Positions 10,801 to 17,791 of a DNA stretch of 64,000 bases are shown here, piece by piece. Below the pieces are notes generated by a model. That model was not told the DNA's origin. It was given only the letters and a program-made list of their open reading frames with translations, and ran no database searches. The stretch's first letter is position 1, and each line of letters begins with the position of its first letter. This DNA comes from Microbacterium sp. LWH11-1.2 (GTDB lineage Bacteria; Actinomycetota; Actinomycetes; Actinomycetales; Microbacteriaceae). The translations under genes were made by a program, and so were the position numbers. The stretch spans positions 434,001 through 498,000 of the forward strand of contig NZ_CP151636.1 of assembly GCF_038397745.1 (NCBI RefSeq), read 5' to 3'.

Positions 10801-10949
10801 CAGACGCCGCCGTCGTTCAGATCGACCTTGGTGGTCGGAAAGCCCTCATACGTGAGCGCCATCGTCGTGATGGCGATCACGCCGACGGTGACACCGGCGG
10901 CAGACGCCAGCATCTTCGGCCGCGCCCTCATCCACGACAACGCCTTCAT
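4893..10949 (-). CDS. Giant Ig-like/fibronectin III cell-surface protein
   Basis: 2018 aa. A short cytoplasmic N-terminus (MKALSWMRARPK) and a membrane helix (about 13-32) serve as anchor. Residues about 34-400 form a beta-propeller-like region. About 400-1460 hold many tandem cadherin/Big-type modules with the recurring signature PVLDNDxDPDGD (VLDNDTHPSDD, VMLNDSDPEGD, VLANDFNPFPE). About 1463-1940 hold fibronectin type III modules (PNAPGAPTVTSV, GESEPSGSSA), and a short cysteine-containing end follows (CYHGYGGRT). The Asp-rich signatures suggest calcium binding. The start was chosen for its GGGGGGAA ribosome site and membrane helix. It leads the MoxR/DUF58/transglutaminase operon. The function is probably envelope or adhesion related, but the ligand is unknown. 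Confidence 0.88.
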   Translation of the reverse strand: MKALSWMRARPKMLASAAGVTVGVIAITTMALTYEGFPTTKVDLNDGGVWITKTSGLLVGHFNHESTVLDGGLRTAGEDYDIVQDAANVLVVDEGASTVTAVDPARVSLGDSAGIPSSAKVAMGLQTAAILDKKSGDLWVVPVKGIASFEIEAADPVAELGEGADVVVAEDGTVFALSSANGEVVTVPVDNEGEPLESSTASVGALDASKPVTITAVGRTPVVLETASGAVLTPGGFRTEIPDADGAVIQQASAETDAVAVATASALVRVPLDGSEVTTTDAGGKGSPAAPVWLQGCTYGAWGGTGAFVRECAGSANDVSATIEEAQESKSLVFRVNRDVIILNDAVGGAAWLANESLQRVDNWNDLTPPEGETENEDDSTEETVETTLPERSEINTVPIAEDDSFGVRPGASALLPVIDNDNDPDGDVLVAAMAQEQPSIGTVQPIYNGASLQIAVAEDASGTSTFQYEVDDGRGGKDTATVTLSVHDEGTNGAPTPKRKTSLTVETGGTVSYNILPDWIDPDGDDIYLKDVVAAPGDEVDFSTDGQLTYKATASLQGRKDIQVTVADGFGEYATATVTLDVRPQGTTKPKTNADHVVTRVGEQITVAPLANDTSSGRERLRLGRVDEVPGATVLPDITNNTFSFTAPTVGVYYVQYLATAGPENGEGLVRIDVTEAAEVTLPPVAVRDVALLPTGGDALIGVLNNDTDPSGGILVVQSVSVEPGTGVSVSVLNHETLRITDQGTLDEQVRIAYRISNGEQSAEGEVVVVPIPAPEEILQPVANPDSVYVRAGDVVTIPVLDNDTHPSDDALHLAPELIEPFVDPEDGEAFVSQDEVRFKAGDVAKTVYLTYEAVDSRQQKAAGYVTVQILPIDEETNAAPRPRDLVARTLAGTETNIAVPLDGIDADGDSVELLDIASNPTKGRITEVAQDYFTYEALDGATGVDVFKYRVRDRLGKEGTATIRVGIAPAEEVNQAPYAVKDAVVVRPGREIAVPVMLNDSDPEGDKISLVKEGLEIPGELEARVSGDRVLVQAPDRALESSLQYTVSDARGATATAVLQVTVDENVPLQAPVARDDRLRPVDLEDGGLTADLDILDNDEDPDGTTERLALDVGPGATVLENGKVRVTVTDELQLIRYTLTDQDELQSSAFIFVPSQDGLRPTLTSTKPLEVKSGETKDVPLDKYVTVAGGGDVVITEHAKVSALKADGSDLVKDERTLVYTSAPGYFGQDSLTFEVTDGTGPDDPEGRKATLSIPINVLPPDNQPPKFVGGQMNVAPGEKASVLDLAALTVDPDPEDKGKHKYTLVGGEGKGITAKIDGDKLLVEASSNAKKGTATTLTLRVSDGETEPVEGSVLVQVTASNRAMPAANTDTVAEADQGKSVTVPVLANDFNPFPETPLKLLTANVETGSGQVSIKGDDVVATPSKDFVGTMVVRYTIQDATEDADRQATGQVVLTVQGVPNAPGAPTVTSVQDRTVVVTYGAPSNNGAEITKYTVKSVQGGSYSKECQSTTCTLDGLTNNVEYVFQVTATNRVGESEPSGSSAVARPDARPDTPNPPTLKFGDKSLQVSWTTPTTPGSPVERYTLQISPAPPSGITQKEVTGNSLTWEGLENGGNYQVRVQAHNRAPDPSSWSAWSASEVPAGPPLAAGAPTTAELQPVGNQAQMQVNWGTVPANGDAIDALQLEVWEGSSLQRTLTPSPGSFSQAVVVPTSENGYTYRIRGHNKAGWGEWSAMSAPRRGVIAPSAPSISAVNAGDGFVDVVWSAGNRNGAKTTEVSYQYRLNGGGWAGMPGNNRIGGLNNGTSYTVEVRGVANVDGVQYVGAASNGVAQTPFGPPQAPAANARNLGTSVEVSWNSDRSYNGRPIQTTQIRIDGGGWQDVGASGSRTVGNGYQQNHSIDVRAQDSNGTWSPVASASARTSDPPPPRAWVTRGTPVSNANCNDGTCATFRVTTKDFPAGTYTVTCNSGVTRSFSTYRSVSVPANGTFDLGCYHGYGGRTDVWVTIGGTDYERRAW

Positions 10950-11023
10950 ACCCGGTTCCCCCCAGGGTCGACACACTTCGACACTTCCGTGCAGGGCACG
11001 ACAGCCCCACAACGCACCCGTTC

Positions 11024-11029
11024 ATCCTA
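11024..11029 (-). promoter_or_regulatory. Probable -10 box of the giant surface-protein operon
   Basis: On the minus strand the sequence reads TAGGAT (consensus TANNNT), placing a transcript start near 11017 and a leader of roughly 70 bases before the ATG at 10949. No convincing -35 box is visible. Confidence 0.4.
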
Positions 11030-11051
11030 ACCGCGCGCCGGAACATCGTTC

Positions 11052-11071
11052 GATGGGCTGATCTGCCCATC
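11052..11071. terminator. Hairpin after the tag gene
   Basis: GATGGGC / GCCCATC forms a 7-bp stem around a 6-base loop just downstream of the tag stop codon and upstream of the next operon. There is no T-tract, which is common for actinobacterial terminators, so the call is tentative. Confidence 0.4.
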
Positions 11072-11080
11072 CTGCAGGCG

Positions 11081-11650
11081 TCAGGCGCGCCAGCAGCCCG
11101 CCAGGTGATCGTCGACCATTCCCGCCGACTGCATGAGCGCGTACATGGTCGTGGGGCCGACGAACCGGAACCCCCGGCGGCGCAGCTCCTTGCTCAACGC
11201 GGTCGACTCCGGCGTGACGGCCGGGACGTCGGCCATCGTCGCCGGACGGACCCCGGATGCCGGCGGCGCGAACGACCACATCAGCTCGTCGAGCTCGCCG
11301 TCGGCCATGCCGCGGACGATCCGCGCATTGCCGATCGTGGCCTCGATCTTCGCCCGGTTGCGGATGATCCCGGCATCCGTCATGAGCCGCTCGATGTCTT
11401 CATCGCCGAACTCGGCGACGACCTCGGGCTCGAAACCGGCGAACACCTCGCGGAATCGCGGTCTCTTGCGCAGGATCGTGATCCACGAGAGACCGGCCTG
11501 GAACCCCTCCAGCGCCATCTTCTCGAACAGGGCCCGGTCGCCGTGCAGCGCCGTGCCCCATTCCTCGTCGTGATAGCGCCGGTACTCGTCGTCGTCGCCG
11601 ACCCACGCGCAGCGGGCGCGGGAGTCGGGGCCCGCGAGGAGGGAGGTCAT
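11081..11650 (-). CDS. tag: DNA-3-methyladenine glycosylase I
   Basis: 189 aa, the usual length for Tag. It removes 3-methyladenine from alkylated DNA as the first step of base excision repair. The family zinc site is visible: Cys near the N-terminus in RCAWVG, the His in YHDEEWG, and the C-terminal DDHLAGC pair. The core ALEGFQAGLSWITILRKR is typical. The ATG has no ribosome site. A TAGCCT -10 box (11657-11662) lies six bases before it, so the mRNA is probably leaderless. It is a monocistronic minus-strand gene. Confidence 0.95.
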   Translation of the reverse strand: MTSLLAGPDSRARCAWVGDDDEYRRYHDEEWGTALHGDRALFEKMALEGFQAGLSWITILRKRPRFREVFAGFEPEVVAEFGDEDIERLMTDAGIIRNRAKIEATIGNARIVRGMADGELDELMWSFAPPASGVRPATMADVPAVTPESTALSKELRRRGFRFVGPTTMYALMQSAGMVDDHLAGCWRA

Positions 11651-11656
11651 GCGGCG

Positions 11657-11662
11657 AGGCTA
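11657..11662 (-). promoter_or_regulatory. Leaderless-type -10 box of tag
   Basis: TAGCCT on the minus strand, six bases before the ATG, with no purine-rich ribosome site between. Transcription would start at or next to the start codon. Confidence 0.5.
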
Positions 11663-11678
11663 CCCGCGACGACCGACA

Positions 11679-12725
11679 TCACTCGCTGAACGTCGCGGCG
11701 TCGATCACGAACCGGTAGCGGACGTCGGACGCCAGCACCCGCTCGTAGGCGGCGTTGATCTCGGATGCCGGGATCACCTCGATCTCCGCGGCGATGCCGT
11801 GCGCGGCGCAGAAGTCGAGCATCTCCTGGGTCTCGGCGATGCCGCCGATGTTCGATCCCGCCAGCGAGCGCCGACCGCCGATCAGCGACATGACCTGCAC
11901 GGGCAGCGGTTCCGCCGGCGCGCCGACGCACACCATGGTGCCGCCGACGTCGAGCAGGCTCAGGTACGAGCGCATGTCGATCACGGCGCTCACCGTGTTG
12001 AGGATGACATCGAAGGAGCTGCGCAGCTCGCGGAAGGTCTGCCGATCGCTCGTCGCCCGGTAGTCGTCGGCGCCGAGCCGGAGGCCGTCGTCCTTCTTGC
12101 TCAGCGTCTGCGAGAGCACGGTCACCTCGGCGCCGAGGGCGTGCGCGATCTGCACCCCCATGTGGCCGAGTCCGCCGAGCCCCACCACCGCGACACGGGT
12201 GCCGGGGCCGACGTTCCAGTGCTTCAGCGGCGAGTACGTCGTGATGCCCGCGCACAGCAGGGGTGCTGCCACGTCGAGCGCCAACCCGTCGGGGATGCGG
12301 AGCACGAACGACTCCGTCACGACGACCTGCTCGGAGTAGCCGCCCTGGGTGACGGTGCCGTCGCGGTCGGTCGCGCCGTACGTGAAGATCGCGCCCTCGG
12401 TGCAGAACTGCTCGTCACCGCGCAGGCAGTTGCGGCATTCTCCGCACGAGTTCACCAGGCAGCCCACGCCGACCCGGTCGCCCACGGCGTGCTTCGTCAC
12501 CTCGGCGCCGACGGCCGCGACGGTGCCGGTGATCTCGTGTCCGGGAGCGAGCGGGTACTGCTGCGGCCCCCAGTCGCCCTGCACGGTGTGGATGTCGGAG
12601 TGGCAGATGCCGGCGAACGCGATGTCGATCAGCACATCGTGCGGGCCGAGCTCACGGCGCTCGATGACGGTCTTCTCGAGCGGGGCGGCTTCGCTGGGGG
12701 CGGCGTAGGCGTGGACGCGGGTCAT
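11679..12725 (-). CDS. Zinc-dependent NAD(P) alcohol dehydrogenase
   Basis: 348 aa, a medium-chain dehydrogenase of the cinnamyl-alcohol/YahK type that interconverts aldehydes and alcohols. Catalytic zinc ligands are in [15 protein letters not shown] (Cys41) and PGHEITG. The structural zinc loop is [15 protein letters not shown]. The Rossmann motif is [19 protein letters not shown]. The start at 12725 has a GAGGAG ribosome site eight bases upstream. It lies 28 bases before tag in the same direction, although tag has its own promoter. The physiological substrate cannot be read from the sequence. Confidence 0.93.
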   Translation of the reverse strand: MTRVHAYAAPSEAAPLEKTVIERRELGPHDVLIDIAFAGICHSDIHTVQGDWGPQQYPLAPGHEITGTVAAVGAEVTKHAVGDRVGVGCLVNSCGECRNCLRGDEQFCTEGAIFTYGATDRDGTVTQGGYSEQVVVTESFVLRIPDGLALDVAAPLLCAGITTYSPLKHWNVGPGTRVAVVGLGGLGHMGVQIAHALGAEVTVLSQTLSKKDDGLRLGADDYRATSDRQTFRELRSSFDVILNTVSAVIDMRSYLSLLDVGGTMVCVGAPAEPLPVQVMSLIGGRRSLAGSNIGGIAETQEMLDFCAAHGIAAEIEVIPASEINAAYERVLASDVRYRFVIDAATFSE

Positions 12726-12814
12726 GCGGGCTCCTCGGGTGTGCGGTCCTTCGAGACTACCCACCGCACGCGGAGTCGATACGGTTGACCGAGACTCCGG
12801 AGGGGGAAGTCATC

Positions 12815-13768
12815 ATGCGCGGATCCCGCACGCTCGCTCGTCTGATCACCGTCGTCATCGCGGTGATCGTCACACCGGTCGCCGTGGGGCTGCTCTCCAG
12901 CGGCGGCACGTCATGGCTCATGACCTACTTCCAGTACGGCGGCGCCCGCGACGGCTTCGGCTCGCTGATGATGCCGACGCTCCTTCAGGCGCTCGGCATC
13001 CTGCTCCTGATCGCCGTGGTGCTGACCGGCATCTGGAGCTCGGCTGGCCTGATCGCCGCGGGGGTGATGGCCGTCGTGCCGCTCCTGCTCGCGCTCCTGC
13101 CGGCGCTGCTGCTGGAGTCGTATCGGATGCTGGGGCCGATCCTCCCGCGCGAGTGGCTCGACGGCCTCACCTACGGCATCCCGCTGGTCCTGCTCCCGGC
13201 GCTCGGAGCGATGGGCATCGTGCTCGCGATCGTGCGCCACCGGCCCGAGCGGACCGCGACCGGTCTCTCGATCATCGGCCTCGTGGCCGCGCCGGTCCTC
13301 CTCGCGGCGGGGATCTGGCTGCTGTCGTGGGGCATCGCCCGCGGTCAGTTCACCGCGCTCCAGCAGTTCCGGTTCGACTTCCTGCCGGATGCCGCTGCCG
13401 CCGTGCTGCTCGGGACGCTGCTCTCCGTCGCCGGGGTGTTCGCCACGCGCTGGTCGACGTTCGCGCTGGTGCTGCCGGCAGCGGTCCTGCTGCTGCTCGG
13501 TCTGCTCGTGCTCGTCCCCGACGCGGTCTTCATGATGGTCGGGCGGATCCCGATGGTCGGCCGAACGCTTCCTCAGCTGCTGATCCTCGGAGTGGGGACG
13601 GCGGTCGCGCTGGTCTATCTCGCCTTCACCGCGGTGCTGCTGCGCGTCCGGAAGCAGGCGATGTCGACGGCGGCGGGAACGGGCGAGTCGCCGTTCCCGG
13701 CCGCCGGCTATCCGCCCGTTCCTGCGCCGCCGTACCCACCGCAGTACCCGCCGGCCGCGGGTATCTGA
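12815..13768 (+). CDS. Polytopic membrane protein of unknown function
   Basis: 317 aa. About seven to eight hydrophobic helices fill residues 10-295, for example LITVVIAVIVTPVAVGLL and LLILGVGTAVALVYLAF. A short proline- and tyrosine-rich cytoplasmic tail follows (YPPVPAPPYPPQYPP). The start was set at 12815 because GGAGGGGGAAG lies at ideal spacing; an in-frame TTG ten codons upstream is less likely. No family was recognised. It is divergent from the alcohol dehydrogenase and convergent with the acyl-CoA oxidase-like gene, with 12 bases between the stops. Confidence 0.82.
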   Translation: MRGSRTLARLITVVIAVIVTPVAVGLLSSGGTSWLMTYFQYGGARDGFGSLMMPTLLQALGILLLIAVVLTGIWSSAGLIAAGVMAVVPLLLALLPALLLESYRMLGPILPREWLDGLTYGIPLVLLPALGAMGIVLAIVRHRPERTATGLSIIGLVAAPVLLAAGIWLLSWGIARGQFTALQQFRFDFLPDAAAAVLLGTLLSVAGVFATRWSTFALVLPAAVLLLLGLLVLVPDAVFMMVGRIPMVGRTLPQLLILGVGTAVALVYLAFTAVLLRVRKQAMSTAAGTGESPFPAAGYPPVPAPPYPPQYPPAAGI

Positions 13769-13780
13769 CGCCCGGCGCGA

Positions 13781-15865
13781 TCAGCGCTGCTTGAGGTCGC
13801 CCAGCGGCTCTCGCTTGACCTTCTTCTCGCGCACCGGAGCCTGGCCCGACGCCTCGAGGTCGGCGTAGTACGCGCGCGCCTCGTCCTGACGCTGCTTCTC
13901 GATGCCGCTCGCGATGGGCGCACGCACGTGCTCGGGCTCGTACCCGAACGCATCGACGAGGTCGAGGGCGTAGGGGCGCAGTCGCGCGCACAGGCGGTCG
14001 ATGTAGCTCGATACGGCGGCGGCGCGCTGGGTCGACAGGCGGCCGTTGATCAGGTGCCAGGCGAGGTGCTTCTCGATCAGCTGCAGGCCGAAGAGGTCGC
14101 GCAGCCAGGTGAGCACCTTCTTGGTGTCGGCATCCTCGATCTCGTGCACGGCGTCGGTGAAGGCCTCCCACTGGAGCAGCTCTCCGTGCGCGCGGGCCGC
14201 CTCGATGAGCTCGGCCTGGTTCTCGTTGAAGAGGCGGGCGCCGAGCGCCTTGTCCTTCGCTCCGGGACGCAGCCGGCTCGCGATGTCCGCCACCATCTGC
14301 TGCACGCGACCGGCGAGCAGATCGTGCTGCTGCTCCTCGCGGAGGCCGCGCTCGACCGACCGCGACACCTGGCCGAAGTCGGACACGGCCTGACCGAGCT
14401 GACGGAGGCCTGCGCCGTGGAAGACCTTGCCGGCGGTCATGCCGACGGCGAACTTCGCCAGCGCCGCGGCATCCTTGCCCTGGAACTGCTGGGCGTAGTC
14501 GGTGAGCAGACGCTTGCCGACCAGCTGCAGCAGGACGTTGTTGTCGCCCTCGAAGGTGACGTAGATGTCGAGGTCGGCGCGGAGTCCGACGAGGCGGTTC
14601 TCGAACATGAAGCCCGCGCCGCCGCAGGCCTCGCGCGCCTCCTGCAGGGTGTCGAGCGCGTGCCAGGTCGACAGCGGCTTGAGGGCCGCCGCGAGCGTCT
14701 CGAGGTCTTCCCGGTCGGCCGGGGTGTCGATGCGACCCGAGAAGACGCCGTCGAACTTCTGCAGGAACTCGTCGTGCGCGAAGATCTGCGCGTACGTGGT
14801 GGCGAGACGCGGAAGCAGCCGGCGCTGGTGCTTGCCGTAGTCGAGCAGCACGACCTCCTGCCCGTCGGCGCCGTCGAACTGGCGGCGCTGGGTCGCGTAC
14901 GTGATCGCGATCTTCAGTGCGAGGGCGGATGCCCAGCTGGCCGCGCCGTCGAGCGAGACCCGTCCCTGCACGAGCGTGCCGAGCATCGTGAAGAAACGAC
15001 GGCCGGGACTGTCGATCGCGCTGGAGTAGGTGCCGTCGGCGGCGACGTCGCCGTAGCGGTTCAGCAGATTGGTGCGCGGGATGCGGACCTGGTCGAACGA
15101 GAGCCGGCCGTTGTCGATGCCGTTGAGCCCGCCCTTGAGGCCGTCGTCCTCACGGCCGATGCCGGGAAGATCGTTGCCGTCCTCGCCGCGCAGCGGCACG
15201 TAGAAGCAGTGCACGCCGTGATTGACGCCGTTCGTGATGAGCTGCGCGAACACGGTCGCCGCGATGCCGTGCAGTGCGGCGTTGCCGAGGTACTCCTTCG
15301 TCGCCGCGCGGAACGGCGTGTGGATGACGAACTCCTCGGTCGCAGGATCGTACGTCGCGGTCGTGCCGACGGCCGCGACATCGGAGCCGTGGCCGATCTC
15401 GGTCATCGCGAAGGCCCCGGGGATCGACAGGTCCATGACGCCGGGCAACCACTTCTCGTGGTGCTCGGTCGTGCCGAGCTGCAGGATCGCCGACCCGAAC
15501 AGCCCCCACTGGACGCCCGACTTGATCTGCAGGCTCGGGTCGGCGACCACGAGCTCCTCGAACCCGGCGATGTTGGCGCCGTTGTTCTCCTCGCCGCCGA
15601 GCGACTTCGGGAATGCCCGGTGCACGGCCTTGTTCTCGACCAGCAGGTGCAGCTGGCTGAGGACGCGCTCGCGGTGCTCGTCCTTGCCGAGCTCGTCCTT
15701 GCGCCAGAAGGCGGAGTCCTTGATCATCTCGCGCGCCTCGCGGCGCGTGTCGGCCCAGGTGCCCATCAGCGCGTCATTGACGGCGGCGACATCGATCTGC
15801 GGGGTGTGCGCCGCATCCTGCGGCTCGGCGGGTGTCGTCGAAGGACGGACGGCGGCGTCGACCAT
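13781..15865 (-). CDS. Acyl-CoA dehydrogenase/oxidase family flavoprotein
   Basis: 694 aa, the length of acyl-CoA oxidases rather than the usual 380-aa dehydrogenases. The FAD-domain signature FAMTEIGHGSDVAAVGTTAT is present, as are the oxidase-type middle region (ATKEYLGNAA) and an extra C-terminal helical domain. A lysine-rich tail (REKKVKREPLGDLK) ends the protein. It probably oxidises acyl-CoA thioesters at the alpha-beta position. The start at 15865 is supported by GGAGGAATGCC directly before the ATG; upstream codons are non-coding. It stands alone on the minus strand, with no beta-oxidation partners adjacent. Confidence 0.9.
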   Translation of the reverse strand: MVDAAVRPSTTPAEPQDAAHTPQIDVAAVNDALMGTWADTRREAREMIKDSAFWRKDELGKDEHRERVLSQLHLLVENKAVHRAFPKSLGGEENNGANIAGFEELVVADPSLQIKSGVQWGLFGSAILQLGTTEHHEKWLPGVMDLSIPGAFAMTEIGHGSDVAAVGTTATYDPATEEFVIHTPFRAATKEYLGNAALHGIAATVFAQLITNGVNHGVHCFYVPLRGEDGNDLPGIGREDDGLKGGLNGIDNGRLSFDQVRIPRTNLLNRYGDVAADGTYSSAIDSPGRRFFTMLGTLVQGRVSLDGAASWASALALKIAITYATQRRQFDGADGQEVVLLDYGKHQRRLLPRLATTYAQIFAHDEFLQKFDGVFSGRIDTPADREDLETLAAALKPLSTWHALDTLQEAREACGGAGFMFENRLVGLRADLDIYVTFEGDNNVLLQLVGKRLLTDYAQQFQGKDAAALAKFAVGMTAGKVFHGAGLRQLGQAVSDFGQVSRSVERGLREEQQHDLLAGRVQQMVADIASRLRPGAKDKALGARLFNENQAELIEAARAHGELLQWEAFTDAVHEIEDADTKKVLTWLRDLFGLQLIEKHLAWHLINGRLSTQRAAAVSSYIDRLCARLRPYALDLVDAFGYEPEHVRAPIASGIEKQRQDEARAYYADLEASGQAPVREKKVKREPLGDLKQR

Positions 15866-15970
15866 GGCATTCCTCCAGGGAGAAGTAGGGATGCTCCCAT
15901 GGTAGGTCTGCGACAAATCTCCGTGAAGTCGACTGTACCGATCCTCTAACGAAGCGCCGGGACGCCGGGT

Positions 15971-16011
15971 CCGCGGATTGTCGGCTCCGGACAGGAACCG
16001 GCAATCCGCGG
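15971..16011. terminator. Strong hairpin after the GH3 gene
   Basis: CCGCGGATTGTCGGCTCC and GGAACCGGCAATCCGCGG pair over about 17 bases with two mismatches and a short loop. It begins 11 bases past the GH3 stop on the minus strand and precedes the promoter region of the acyl-CoA oxidase-like gene, so it separates the two units. There is no T-tract. Confidence 0.65.
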
Positions 16012-16021
16012 AAGCCTCGCG

Positions 16022-17791
16022 TCAGAGCGCGAGGCCGTGCCCGAAGCGGAACAGCGGATCGGCGGTGTCGAACGGCACGTCGGGACGCGAGGCCTCGACG
16101 GCTGCCATCGACCGCGGGAGATCGAAGGGGAGCTTCCCCCGCGCGGCGACGGCACCGCTCAGCACGTCGAGGAGAGCAGCTGCCGAAGCGCCCCAGTTCA
16201 CGGTGACCGCCGCGACGGCATCCGTGATCGGGGTGAGGACGGGCGGGCGGTCGGCGAGCACATCGACCACCGTCGGAACGACGGATGCGACCTCGCGCAC
16301 GTGGGCGACCGCATCGTCGGCGAAGTCGAGCGACCCGGCGTGGAAGAAGTTCTCGAACATCGTCTCCCGCTCCTCGAACGGGGCCTGCAGGCGGATGATC
16401 GCGAGATCGGCCTCGGCCGGCGTCGCGACGACCTCGCCGAAGGATGCCGCGACCTCGGCGTCGATCCCCTCGACGTACAGCTTCAGACCTCGCGCGAACG
16501 GCAGGGCCCCGTCGTTCGTGAGCACCGTGATCGACGCGCGCTGCGCCTCTTCTCCTGCGGCACGGAAGTCCGCGCGGCCGACGACCTCATCGGCGGCATC
16601 CTCGTCGACGAAGGGATTCTCGAAGAGCCCCAGCTCGAACTTCTCCCGGAGGATCCGGCGGGCGGAGACGTCGATCCGTTCCTCGGTGATCTCGCCGTCG
16701 GCGACGAGTTCGAGCAGCAGCTCGGGGTTCGCCTCTCCGCCGAACTGGTCGGCTCCGGCATCCAGCACCTTCTTCATCCGCTGACGCGGTGTCAGATCCT
16801 CGACGCCCCAGGCGCGGGCGGGGAACGGCTGGCCGAAGATCTCGGAGTCGCTGATCAGCCCCCAGTCGGTGCAGACGAGACCGTCGAAGCCGTAGCGCTC
16901 GCGCAGGAGTCCGGTGATGACCGACTTGTTGAAGCCGAAGCCGACCTCCTCATACTCGGTGCCGACCGGCATCCCGTAGTACGGCATCATCTGGCGGGTG
17001 CCGGCGGCGAGCGCGTCTTCGAACGGCTTCAGGTGCAGCTCGAACTCCCCGCCAGGGTAGACCTGCTCGCGGCCGTACGGGAAGTGCGGGTCCTCGCCGT
17101 CCTTCTGCGGTCCGCCTCCGGGGAAGTGCTTCGTCATGGTCGAGACCGAGCCAGGCCCGAAGGCCTCCCCCTGGAACCCGCGGATGTAGGCGGCGCCGAG
17201 CCTGCCCGACAGCTCGGCATCCTCTCCGAACGTCGCCGTCTGGCGTGCCCAGCGCGGCTCGGTCGCGAGGTCGACCTGCGGGTGCAGCGCGACGCGCAGT
17301 CCGACCGCCGTGTACTCCTGGCGGGCGATGTCGGCGAACCGCTCGACCAGCGCCTCGTCGCCGATCGCCGCGAGACCGAGGGTCTCGGGCCACTGCGAGA
17401 AGGGCCCGGCGAGGATCGAGGCGCCCGGGTTCTCGCTGAACGAGTGGCGCGGATCGGTCGACAGCGTCACCGGGATGCCGAGGCGTGTGGATGCCGCGAG
17501 CCGCTGCAGCGCGTTCTGCCAGGCCGCGATCTCCCGGCCGGTGGGCGCGGCGCCGAGCAGGTTGAAGTGCGTCATCTGCTTCGTCTCGAGGAACTCGCGC
17601 GCAGAGGGCGTCGCGAAGACGGGGTTCGGCTCCTCGAGATCGCCGATCGCGATCATCGTGTGGAAGAAGAGTCCCGCCTTCTCCTCGATGGTCATCTCGT
17701 CGAGAAGCAGCTGCACCCTCTCGTCGACCGGCAGATCGGCATCGAGCCAGGGGCGGACGGTGGTCGTGGTGGTGGTGCCCGAGATGGTCAC
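16022..17791 (-). CDS. Glycoside hydrolase family 3 beta-glycosidase
   Basis: 589 aa. The GH3 N-terminal barrel includes KHFPGGGPQKDGEDPHF and the nucleophile motif GLVCTDWGL with Asp309. A GH3 C-terminal domain begins near residue 380. No signal peptide is present, so it probably acts in the cytoplasm on an imported beta-glucoside or related oligosaccharide. It starts with GTG overlapping the stop of the upstream MFS gene (GTGA), so carrier and hydrolase are co-translated. The divergent tandem-TetR gene is the likely regulator. Substrate specificity is not evident. Confidence 0.92.
   Translation of the reverse strand: MTISGTTTTTTVRPWLDADLPVDERVQLLLDEMTIEEKAGLFFHTMIAIGDLEEPNPVFATPSAREFLETKQMTHFNLLGAAPTGREIAAWQNALQRLAASTRLGIPVTLSTDPRHSFSENPGASILAGPFSQWPETLGLAAIGDEALVERFADIARQEYTAVGLRVALHPQVDLATEPRWARQTATFGEDAELSGRLGAAYIRGFQGEAFGPGSVSTMTKHFPGGGPQKDGEDPHFPYGREQVYPGGEFELHLKPFEDALAAGTRQMMPYYGMPVGTEYEEVGFGFNKSVITGLLRERYGFDGLVCTDWGLISDSEIFGQPFPARAWGVEDLTPRQRMKKVLDAGADQFGGEANPELLLELVADGEITEERIDVSARRILREKFELGLFENPFVDEDAADEVVGRADFRAAGEEAQRASITVLTNDGALPFARGLKLYVEGIDAEVAASFGEVVATPAEADLAIIRLQAPFEERETMFENFFHAGSLDFADDAVAHVREVASVVPTVVDVLADRPPVLTPITDAVAAVTVNWGASAAALLDVLSGAVAARGKLPFDLPRSMAAVEASRPDVPFDTADPLFRFGHGLAL

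Noticed and set aside
4563..11030. A 2155-codon open frame on the plus strand
   Set aside because: It is antisense to the Ig/Fn3 gene. Its translation is Arg/Val/Gly/His-rich without domains, and the minus-strand frame has a clear start, repeats and membrane helix. Long antisense frames are expected at this GC content.
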